Assembly: GCA_030867875.1 (NCBI GenBank)
Contig: JAOWCC010001589.1
Location: forward strand, 86,451,537-86,515,536
Length of the DNA stretch: 64,000 nucleotides
DNA from: Actinernus sp. WN-2022
Taxonomy: Eukaryota; Cnidaria; Anthozoa; Actiniaria; Actinernidae
Direction of reading: 5' to 3'
The notes below the pieces were generated by a model. It had not been told where the DNA came from. It worked only from the letters and a program-made list of their open reading frames with translations, and did not search any database. Positions 36,301 through 48,300 of this stretch are shown one piece after another (position 1 is the stretch's first letter; each line of letters opens with the position of its first letter). The position numbers and the translations under genes are program-made.

Positions 36301-39300
36301 TTGTGTTAAGTATATGACGTCACGTCCGCTGAAAATTGGCTCGGTTGCTGTTGGTAATGGAGGACATAAAAACTCAAGATTCGGAGTTGAAAAATAAGAC
36401 TTCCTGTCGTCGTCTCGAAAAATCGATTGGACAGGAAAAATATAGCAACCTTTACTTTACAAATATGCAAAAACATCGATGATTCAAAATTATTAAAGAA
36501 CCTCCTCGCTACGCTGGTTGTTATCAGGCGAAGAGAACTCTTGCAGCTTTTGTTACTTCGGAGCGAAATAATAATGCAAGTAAAATAATAAGTAAGCAAA
36601 CGAGAAATGCAAAATTAAAATATCAAAGAAACGGTGAAGTCGTTTTGCAATTGAATATTGACGATCAAACTTCTCAGCGAGTAACTGAAATAAAACAAGG
36701 TGGAGTTTGTGGCATGGATTTTATCTAATCAGCGATCTGTGCCGAACAGGCTGTGCTGTCTTTAGAAAATCCCATTGCTATTGCTAGCTCAGTTTTGTAG
36801 CCCACGTTCGCAACAGGTTATCTTTGCCATATTGTTTCCGTTATGATTTCCATATGGCTATGTGTTCATATGCGACATTTTGAGGATATAAATCAAACAA
36901 GGAATCAAAAAGTGAACAGAGGGAAGATAGCTGTTTATTAAAGACTTTAGGTAGTATTTAATTATTGTTTACGAACTATGTAGCCTTTACTATGATTTTT
37001 TTTAATGTGTATGATTTGAATTTTGCGCGATAAGCAATCCATATAGGAAGCAATTAAGCCATGTATCACAAAGACTCGACAAAGGCTGAATGTCACGTGA
37101 CCTGGCCATGGCCCTTTTATACCGGAACTTCCTGTTTAAGGAATATTGAAGTTCACAACATCGAAACCACCGAAAGGTCAACAAGATTTGCACGATACAC
37201 CTGGAAAACTGCAGGTTGTTTGTAGTGACTATACGCTCTGATTTGGCTCAGATGTTATCATGCAGACAATGTTTGGTGTCAAAACATCAGGACTTGTTTG
37301 GTCTCGCCAAATACGAACCATGGCAGGACCAAAAATAGACCACTTACGTTGAAGTTTTTCTAATTTTTATTATGCTTTGGACTGGAAAACAAATCGGAAA
37401 TACGGCAGGTATTTTACAGGGGTAATGGGTAGGGGGTAAGGTAGAGGGTATGGGTAGGGGGTAATGGGTAGGGGGTAAGGGTAAGGGTAAGGGTAAGGGT
37501 AAGGGTAAGGGTAGAGAGTAAGGGTTTAGGGTAGGGGTAGAGGGTAGGGGTAAGGGTAGAGGTTAGAGGGTAAGGGTAGGAGGTAAGGGTAGGGGGTAAG
37601 AGTAGAGGGTAAGGTTAGGGGGTAAGGGTAGAGGGTAAGGGTAGAGGGTAAGGGTAGAGGGTAAGGGTAGGGGGTAAGGGTAAGGGTAGAGGGTAAGGGT
37701 AAGGGTAAGGGTAGAGGGTAAGAGTAGGGGGTAATGGGTAGGGCGTAAGGGTAGAAGATAAGGGTAAGGGTAGAGGGTAAGAGTAAGGGTAGGGAGTAAG
37801 GGTAAGTGGTATGTTTTTCATATCAGTTGAATATATCGCAACCAAACTTTCTGTGCTGATACAAAAGTGGTATAAAAAGATTGATAAGAACTGTCAGGGT
37901 ATTCGAGTAAATTTTAGGGAAGTCTAGTGAAGTGCCGTGTTTGTGATCTGTAAAAGAATGAACTGAGGTAATGGCGTGTGTTTATATGTCTCATTATAGA
38001 GTCGCTAAACGAGTATCCACCTAGCTGACATTTTCTGGAGATTTTAATTCGCAACACTGTTCCCGCCACTTTCTTTCTTTCAACACTTTTAAATCAATCC
38101 GCCGTGACCAGCTTCAAATTGTTGATTTCATTACACAAGCTTAGAAAGTTAAACTGGAGCTCTTGGAAATTGTCGAATTGTGAGCTGAATAGGGCTTTTG
38201 CAGGAAACAGTCACATGCTGATGTAATACAGTCACATGCTGATGTAATACAGTCACGTGCTGATGTAATACAGTCACGTGCTGATGTAATACTTCATTAA
38301 GGAATGAATCGAGCTCGTGATCCCCATGGGAAAGGCGTTTACCATGGATGCTGGAGGGCAAGCTATCTTTAAAAACACTGTTTTAGAAAGATCGACGGCT
38401 AAAGTGAACAATCTGCACCGAAAAAAAGTGGTCGGTAAGTGGTCGGCCGACCACTTACCAACCACTTACCAACCACTTACCGACAATACTTGAGAACTGC
38501 AGTTTAGATGGTTTCCTATGCCATTTATGCATTGGAACATACGCTTACTATGTTGTAGACAGTTGGATATTGATGAAAATAGTGTTCTTATATGGTATTC
38601 AGTGGCGTAGCCAGGTTTTTAAAATTTGTAGGCCCAAACAACCGCTTCGTAAGGGTCGCTTCTTGAGGGGTCCGGGAGCATGCTTCCCCGGGAAATTTTT
38701 AGATTTAGACTTGCGCAAATGCCTTCTGCTGCACTTTCAGATCATGTTTTGTGTATTTCGACAGCTCCTCAAGCCCAACATTCACTTGTAATAAGACAAG
38801 TAGGCTGTAAAATGTGTAGGCCCAGGCCTACGAGCCTATAGGCTAGATACGCCCTTGGTATTTTATTTCAACTGGACCAAGTGAAGAAATGACAAACACG
38901 TAATTTCCGAGTTCACAAGTTACCGACCACTTCTTACCAACCACTTACCGACCACTTACCGACCACTTACCGACACAGTTTTACCGACCACCTACCGACC
39001 ACTTACCGACCACTTACCGACCACTTACCGACCACTTACAGACCACTTACCGACCACTTACCGATCACTTACCGACCACTTACCGACCACTTACCGATCA
39101 CTTACCGACCACTTACCGATCACTTACCGACCACTTACCGACCACTTACCGACCACTATTTTTCGGTGCAGATTGTTCACTTTAGCCAAGATCGACAATC
39201 GATTGGAGGTTGAAAATAGCATTTACAAACAGATTTTGCTAATAATAGTGGTCTTTATTGTGTCAAAAGATAAAAATACATATCTTATGTTACATCAGCT

Positions 39301-42300
39301 CCTAGTAAGAAAAATATTATACGAGATGAGAATATACAATATAAAAAACTATAAAGCTAAGTTATATTTAAAAATTAAGCGATTTATAAAAGAGTTCTTA
39401 AAACGGTTGGTGTTAATTTTAGGCATATAGCTGGACTTTTTTCTTAGATTGTATTTGGTAGACGCGGCATGATTGACAAAAGTGGATGACCGTCCGAATT
39501 AGATACTTTTTTACAAATACTTCGATCTTGTGTTTTTTTCTAAACGTTTATACACATTATTAGGCTTAGAGGTGAATTTTCTTTTATAACATCGATCTAA
39601 AAACATTGCACTGGAGTAAGGTCAGATTCGGAAGCACCATATACAGATAGAGCATACGTTGTGTTAGGTAGTACAATACTATTAAAAAACAAGTCTATTT
39701 CAGATTGATTATAATAATACTACCGATCTCGTACAAGAGCCTTTAGATATATGAATTATGTTTCCCTCCTGTACAACCACGTGATTGCAGATTGATTATA
39801 ATAATACTACCGATCTCGTACAAGAGCCTTTAGATATATGGATTATGTTTCCCTCCTGTACAACCACGTGATTGCATTCCTGCAAAAGTCCCATTGTTCA
39901 GTTTTATGTGAAGGGTTGACTCGAACTTGACTCGACTTTGACACCGCCTAAATAAACTCCGCCAGACTTCTCCGAGCCTGATCAACACACGGGCAAAATT
40001 GTAAACGCTTTAAAATTCATTCGAATACCATGACAGTTCTTATCAATCTTTCTATACTTCTTTTGTATATATCAGCTGCGATACATTCAATATGAAACGA
40101 AATATCAAAGAAACTTGACATTTCCTTGTATTAGAAATGTCTCGCAATCCTGTTTGACCTTGAGAGCCCTTGATCTTCACGTAAAAGCAAAACATACCCC
40201 CTACTCCTTACCCCCGTAAAATACCTGCCAAATGAAGTATGGTCGACAGTCCAGCGCTCCATGCCATTATTGTTTGATGAAAAGTTATAGATGTGTTGTA
40301 ATAATTATTAATCTGATAAATTCCCATGCCACTTTAGACAAGCACCAAGATGCCTCATTCTACGAGAGACTGGCTCTGCTTGAGAAAGAGTTTCCAGGAA
40401 CTGCTGTCCTTCTGATCAAGCAAGGAGTTATGCCCAAGGTTATAACACGAATATTCTTGTACTGTCATCATTAAATCTAATCTATCTAATTATGTCATGG
40501 ATATCATTAAATAAATGACTTGTTGTTTAGCTCTATCTAATTATGTCATGGATATCATTAAATAAAGGACTTGTTGTTTAGCTCTATCTACTTATGTCAT
40601 GGATATCATTAAATAAAGGACTTGTTGTTTAGCTCAATCTAATTATGTCATGGATATCATTAAATAAAGGACTTGTTGTTTAGCTCTATCTAATTATGTC
40701 ATGGATATCATTAAATAAATGACTTGTTGTTTAGCTCAATCTAATTATGTCATGGATATCATTAAATAAAGGACTTGTTGTTTAGCTCTATCTAATTATG
40801 TCATGGATATCATTAATTAAATGACTTGTTGTTTAGCTCTATCTAGTTATGTCATGGATATCATTAAATAAATGACTTGTTGTTTAGCTCTATCTAATTA
40901 TGTCATGGATATCATTAAATAAAGGACTTGTTGTTTAGCTCTATCTAATTATGTCATGGATATCATTAAATAAATGACTTGTTGTTTAGCTCAATCTAAT
41001 TATGTCATGGATATCATTAATTAAATGACTTGTTGTTTAGCTCTATCTAATTATGTCATGGATATCATTAATTAAATGACTTGTTGTTTAGCTCTATCTA
41101 ATTATGTCATGGATATCATTAAATAAATGACTTGTTGTTTAGCTCTATCTAATTATGTCATGGATATCATTAAATAAATGACTCGTTGTTTAGCTCTATC
41201 TAATTATGTCATGGATATCATTAATTAAATGACTTGTTGTTTAGCTCTATCTAATTATGTCATGGATATCATTAATTAAATGACTTGTTGTTTAGCTCTA
41301 TCTAGTTATGTCATGGATATCATTAAATAAATGACTTGTTGTTTAGCTCTATCTAATTATGTCATGGATATCATTAAATAAATGACTTGTTGTTTAGCTC
41401 TATCTAATTATGTCATGGATATCATTAAATAAATGACTCGTTGTTTAGCTCTATCTAGTTATGTCATGGATATCATTAAATAAATGACTTGTTGTTTAGC
41501 TCTATCTAATTATGTCATGGATATCATTATAACCAATTTTAAGACACCATTGAAATAACTTTTTCACAAAATTTATGGAAGGAGAATAAACACAGGGTTT
41601 GAGATTGAGACCACTGGAGGCCCTACAAATTATGATCCAAGTTGTTTTAACGAAACAGAAAGGATGTTCTTCTTTTGGAGGAGGGGAGGGGGAAAACAAA
41701 CCAATCCAATGGCATCCCTGATAAAGGGCGTGGCTAGGATTTAAACCTTAACCACTGAATAATAATGGGACCTAAAACGTAACAACCATGTGGGCTGATC
41801 AAGACCTGGCTAAACCAGGAGGGAGGAAACCCGGAGAAATATCCTCAGAGCAAGGGCGAGATACCAGGCTCGAACTCTGGCAAGAGTAGTGAGAGGCACC
41901 GTGCTTACCCCTTGCACCACCCCGGCTAGGCTCAAAGACCAGCTCAATAACTTGGCTCAGGTTAAGTTCTAGATATTTCCTTTACAGTGATTATTAATGT
42001 TTCACTTTCTAAAGAATCACAAGTGCTTGTTTTACGTGTATGTAGGCTTTCCAAGATTTGTGGTGCAACGAGCGCCTGTTGAATGTGGTGGAGCAGATGC
42101 TTGGACCTGACATCAGTGGACACCCTGTGTGGAACCTAAGAACCAAGGTAACTTGTATATTACCAGATAATAACACGCCAGTCTAGCTAAAGACACTTAC
42201 TGTACACATAATGTTGTGGTGTAACGAGCACCTGTTGAATGTGGTGGAGGCAGATGATTGGACCTGACATCAGTGGACACCCTGTGTGGAACCTAAGAAC

Positions 42301-45300
42301 CAAGGTAACTTGTATATTACCAGGTAATAACACGCCAGTCTAGCTAAAGACACTTACTGTACACATAATGTTGTGGTGTAACGAGCGCCTGTTGAATGTG
42401 GTGGAGCAGATGATTGGACCTGACATCAGTGGACACCCTGTGTGGAACCTAAGAACCAAGGTAACTTGTATATTACCAGATAATAACACGCCAGTCTAGC
42501 TAAAGACACTTACTGTACACATAATGTTGTGGTGTAACGAGCACCTGTTGAATGTGGTGGAGCAGATGATTGGACCTGACATCAGTGGACACCCTGTGTG
42601 GAACCTAAGAACCAAGGTAACTTGTATATTACCAGATAATAACACGCCAGTCTAGCTAAAGACACTTACTGTACACATAATGTTGTGGTGTAACGAGCAC
42701 CTGTTGAATGTGGTGGAGCAGATGATTGGACCTGACATCAGTGGACACCCTGTGTGGAACCTAAGAACCAAGGTAACTTGTATATTACCAGATAATAACA
42801 CGCCAGTCTAGCTAAAGACACTTACTGTACACATAATGTTGTGGTGTAACGAGCACCTGTTGAATGTGGTGGAGCAGATGATTGGACCTGACATCAGTGG
42901 ACACCCTGTGTGGAACCTAAGAACCAAGGTAACTTGTATATTACCAGATAATAACACGCCAGTCTAGCTAAAGACACTTACTGTACACATAATGTTGTGG
43001 TGTAACGAGCACCTGTTGAATGTGGTGGAGCAGATGATTGGACCTGACATCAGTGGACACCCTGTGTGGAACCTAAGAACCAAGGTAACTTGTATATTAC
43101 CAGATAATAACACGCCAGTCTAGCTAAAGACACTTACTGTACACATAATGTTGTGGTGTAACGAGCACCTGTTGAATGTGGTGGAGCAGATGCTTGGACC
43201 TGACATCAGTGGACACCCTGTGTGGAACCTAAGAACCAAGGTAACTTGTATATTACCAGGTAATAGCACGCCAGTCTAGCTAAAGACACTTACTGAGGAC
43301 TTAAGAACCAAGGTAAACTTTGGGAATTGCGCGATTTTTCTTTCGATTCGTGAATACCTTTTCAGTCAGTGAAGCTGTCGAGCTATAATACGAAGTTCAG
43401 TAACACATATCAGCTGTGATTACTAATCCTGCCTGCTATCGAGGTACTACTGATGTACATGACGCAACATTGCTGGCAACCGCGAAATTCTAACTTGTTT
43501 CCAATTGTTGCAAGTAATGTTGCGCGTAATGTATAACCGTGTCAACGCCTTTTTAAACGAATTGCCAGCAATGTTGCAGCATATGTCCTTCTCTTGATTA
43601 ATTATCACTAACAGAACTATAGGAGACACTCAACAATAAAGTATATAGGGAAGAGTGAATCCATAGTAGTAAGTTGTACCGCGTTACACCTCGGGGAAGC
43701 TGATCCGAGGTAAACTTTAATCACCTCCACTCATATTCAAGTGCCCTATCTTTTCTTTACAAAGTTCATTGGTATTCGTCGTCCGTTGTGAAAATATGAG
43801 CAGGGATCAATGCTAGACTTTTTTATTCACATTATTTGCAGACACCAAGAAATGCTCAAGTGACTGTACCATGGCATCAAGGTACGTGTGTTTGTAACTA
43901 CTTCTTTGATAGCAGTCGCCTCGTTATTTGAATGCTCAAGTGACTGTACCATGGCATCAAGGTACGTGTTTTTGTAACTACTTCTTTGATAGCAGTCGCC
44001 TCGTTATTTGAATGCTCAAGTGACTGTACCATGGCATCAAGGTACGTGTTTCTGTAACTACTTCTTTGATTAGCAGTCGCCTCGTTATTTGAATTTTAAG
44101 TGAAATTATTAACAGAACTGACTGATGTTTAGAGTAGTGAATCGTATACAACGCGTGTATATGTACAGTAGAGCTAACGCTGCTAGGGACAGGAAGACCA
44201 CGTCAACAGTAGGGAATCAACCTTGTATCTGTCAAAACAGATGTTAAATAACTGACTGATGTTTAGAATGGTAAATCGTATACAACGCGTGTATATGTAC
44301 AGTAGAGCTAACGCTGCTAGGGACAGGAAGACCACGTCAACAGTAGGGAATCAACCTTGTATCTGTCAAAACAGATGTTAAATAACTGACTGATATATGT
44401 TTAGAATGGTAAATCGTATACAACGCGTGTATATGTACAGGAGAGCTAACGTTGCTAGGGGCAGGAAGACCACGTTAACAGTAGGGCATCAGCCTTGAAT
44501 CTGTCCAAACAAATGTTAAAGAACTGACTGATGTTTAGAGTGGTAAATCGTATACAACGCGTGTATATGTACAGTAGAGCTAACGATGCTAGGGACAGGA
44601 ATACCACGCTAACAGTAGGGCATCAGCCTTGTATCTGTCCAAACAGATGTTAAAGAACTGACTGATGTTTAGAGTAGTAAATCGTAATACAACGCGTGTA
44701 TATGTACAGTAGAGGTAACGCTGCTAGGGACAGGAAGACCACGTTAACAGTAGGGTATCAACGGCTTGTATCAAAACAGATGTTGAAGAACTACCCCTAG
44801 TGGTAGTAAAATCATCATCAGCAGTAGTAGTAGTATGCCTAATCAATCCCAAAAGCTGTGTTCTCCTCACAATTGTTTTCTCGGCATTAAATACATATAC
44901 AAGAAATATAGTGATGATTTTCATTGCCCACATGCATTTGATAACAAACTGGTGTAGGTTAATTTATTTATGCTATCTCGGCATTAAATACATATACAAG
45001 AAATATAGTGATGATTTTTATTGCCCACATACATTTGATAACAAACTGGTGTAGGTTAATTTATTGATGCTAATTCTTGCTGTCGGTTCCTGTCAGACAA
45101 TGCGTACCTCTCAGCAGAATCTGATGATGTACTGATACCCACTCATTATTTTAATTGCACACATACATTTGATAACAAACTGGTGTAGGTTAATTTATTG
45201 ATGCTAATTCTTGCTGTCGGTTTCTTGTCAGACAATGCGTACCTGTCAGCAGAGTCTGATGATGTACTGATACCCACTGCATGGATCCCGCTCATTGATG

Positions 45301-48300
45301 CTAAGAAGATCAATGGCTGCATGCAGGTTTGACATTTCTTAAATAAAATGTACTTGTTATGAGATTTTATGAGACGGTCACAAACCACCCAGTCCGGCCA
45401 GTAAGTTATAGGTAAGCATGTATCGACAGATTCTATACAAAACTCCAAAATACAGTAGTTAGCATGTAGTTATGTTGATTCACAGGAATAGCCAGTTGTT
45501 CTTCTAGTGATCCGTTCCATTCGTGCAAGTGTGTGGAATGTTACCTCTCGTTTGCATCAGAGTCAACCATTATTCAAGATTACAGTTGCGTCTACGAATA
45601 TCAATTTCAGCGGTATTGACCCAAATGCCTCACTTCGGTGTAATGAAGGGCTATTGAAGCCGTCAATCTTGGATGACACAAGCACCCTCTTAAACAAACA
45701 GTTTGAATAGTGCTTCATTTACATCCGAGTGAGGCATTTGGGTCAATACCGCTGAAACTGCTATTCGTAGACGCAACTCTAATATATCCTATTCCAGTTA
45801 AAAACGTTCTCCAAAAGAAACGTGCCGGGAACTGTAATTGTTGTGATTGTTAGCCCGTGCTTGAAGGAATGTTGTGGTTTCAAGTGTCCAATTAGAATAG
45901 AACATTAGGGGCCAACCATTTTACTTCTTAGAGGAGGAGTGGGTAATCTAGTGCGTGCATGCATGCAATAAATTTGTTCACTCCTCGAATGGTACGATCC
46001 CCCCAGGTAATACGTGTGCATTGTTTTCCTCATCGGCCCTTTTCTCTTGCCCAAAGTTTCGTACACGATATTTATTTTCGCTTGTGTTCCTTTGTAAGAT
46101 TTGTTTGGGCAAAAAGGCAGCGTGCAGGATTGTTTTTTCTGAAAACACCTGTCCCCCCTAAGAAGTTAAATGGTTTACGAAGAGATTGAACCTTGAGTGG
46201 CATATGTAAAATGAAGCCTTGTTGCATAATGAACTGCGCGTTGTGTTTACTAGACAAGTTATACATAGTAAAAGTGTGTGAAGGAGAGACGGAATAAAAC
46301 AACTGTTATAACGTGAAAGACTGGGTCGTCTATACGCGGAATTCTACCCGGTTCCCCACAAATGCTATTCGATCGAAATAAAGTTTGATGATGATGATGA
46401 TGATGATCCCAAAACCAAACTATGGTTTCTTTTTGCGTCGTAGAGGATTCAAATCTTTCTTTCTCCTGTCGTCAAATTTTATCTCTTCATCTTCCTTTTT
46501 TATTTGCATTTTGTTATAACCAGGTCGTGAAGGGTGGACACAAAAAGGGATACCTGGCTAAACACGTTTGTTGTGCAGGGCCTACTTGGTACGTGGAACT
46601 AGACGAAAAAGAAATGGAGAAATCATTGGGTGAGTTCTTACAGAAAATCAACACTTAGCGAAGAAATTAAGGATCACTTTTACTGTACGCAATGTCGGCC
46701 GACATATCGGCCGACTGTCGACCGACCCGCGGCCGCTTATCGGCCGACCATCGACCGATACGTCGGACGACCGATACGTCGGCCGACATTGCGTACAGTA
46801 CGCATGATCTGAAATTAACAAGGGACTAGCAAAGGTCTACCGGGGCTTTTAATTGTTCCAATTTCGTTTTGATTTTAACTTGCAGATGTGGAGATGGAAG
46901 AAGATGTCGTATTGTGTGAAGTGCCATTTGGAGGAGTCCTCTTCATCAACAACTTAATTCCACACCGGAGGTCAGCCATCTCCTCCGGCAAAACATTCAA
47001 TTAGTACCTTAATCTTCTAGTATTTAATAATACCTTACTGTTCGAGTATTTGATAAGAGACCCATGATAAAGAACTTCAATCACTAGAAACTCCGTGTAT
47101 ACCTTGCCTTTACAGTAAATAAACGTTATTATTTTTAGCCTTGAGAATTACTCAGACAAGATCCGTTGGAGTCTCGACTTTCGTTGGATGGTCCCTGATA
47201 AGCCGAATGGTTTCTACGGACTCAAGGTGGGGAAAAGCTGAAACTCTATCACATCTGGTTGTTATCCTTCTCCTTCCCTAATAATCTCAAAACCTATCAC
47301 ACGTGCTTGTTCTCATTCTCCTCCCCTAATAATCCCAAACTCTGTCACACGTGGTTGTTCTCCTTCTCCTTCCCTAATCATCCCAAACTCTATCACATGT
47401 GCTTGTTCTCTTTCTCCTCCCCTAATAATCCCAAACTCTATCACACGTGGTTGTTCTCCTTCCCCTTCCCTAATCATCCCAAACTCTATCACACGTGGTT
47501 GTTCTCCTTCTCCTTCCCTAATAATCCGGTTGTTCTTCTTCCTCTTCCCTAATAATCTTAAAATATATCACACGTGCTTGTTCTCATTCTCCTCCCCTAA
47601 TAATCCCAAACTCTATCACGCGTGGTTGTTCTCCTTCTCCTTCCCTAATAATCTCAAACTCTATATCACACGTGCTTGTTCTACTTCTCCTTTCCTAATA
47701 ATCCCAAACTCGGAACGATTGCAGAATACCCCACCACTTGGTTCATTAATAATACATTTTCTCAAATTCTCATACAAACCCTCTAAAAACCTAACCCTGA
47801 AATTCAAATAAACCTTACCCATTTTCAACTCCAAATCATTCATAGAACGAGTCTAAATACACCTGAGCTAAATGGATAATTTTGCACAATTTCAAGGGCT
47901 TTTCAAGTGATCTTTCGAAGTGGTGGGGTATTCTGCAATCTAGCCCCAAACGGAACGATTGCAGAATACCCCACCACTTGGTTCATTAATAATACATTTT
48001 CTCAAATTCTCATACAAACCCTCTAAAAACCTAACCCTGAAATTCAAATAAACCTTACCCATTTTCAACTCCAAATCATTCATAGAACGAGTCTAAATAC
48101 ACGTGGTTGTTCTCCTTCTCCAATAATCCCAAACTCTATATCACACGCAGGGGTGGATCCAGGGTTTGGACTGAGTAGTTTACTCTGACAGGAATCGGTT
48201 AGGAATCGGCAGAAATGACGATTTTTGTTTGACTTTTCTTTAATAATTAGAGGTTTGAAAAAAGTTGAGTAGTTTACGGAAATCACATAAACTACCCTGG

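Larger units (their letters stand above)
37395..40235. mobile_element. Element with long inverted ends containing GGGTAAGGGTAG repeats
   Basis: The left end GGCAGGTATTTTACAGGGG (about 37,404) is matched by the right end CGTAAAATACCTGCC (about 40,230), and the inner blocks AAAGATTGATAAGAACTGTC (37,876) and GACAGTTCTTATCAATCTTT (about 40,032) are inverted. The left arm has an expanded GGGTAAGGGTAGAGGGTAA array (37,420-37,805); the right arm keeps only a few units. The interior holds a nested element (38,385-39,195) and an 87-bp direct duplication (about 39,700-39,875). Lies in intron 2 of the dioxygenase gene. Confidence 0.75.

Noticed and set aside
37420..37810. Interstitial telomeric repeat
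   Set aside because: The unit is GGGTAA/GGGTAGA, not the metazoan telomere GGGTTA. It belongs to the inverted ends of an element.
42214..43300. Extra exon 4 copies as alternative cassette exons
   Set aside because: They lack the acceptor and the first 13 or so exon bases, so inclusion as complete exons is not expected.
47259..47552. Repetitive open frame reading LFSFSFPNNPKLYHTW
   Set aside because: It is the 48-bp intronic minisatellite read in frame (48 is divisible by 3), with no start context or splice support.
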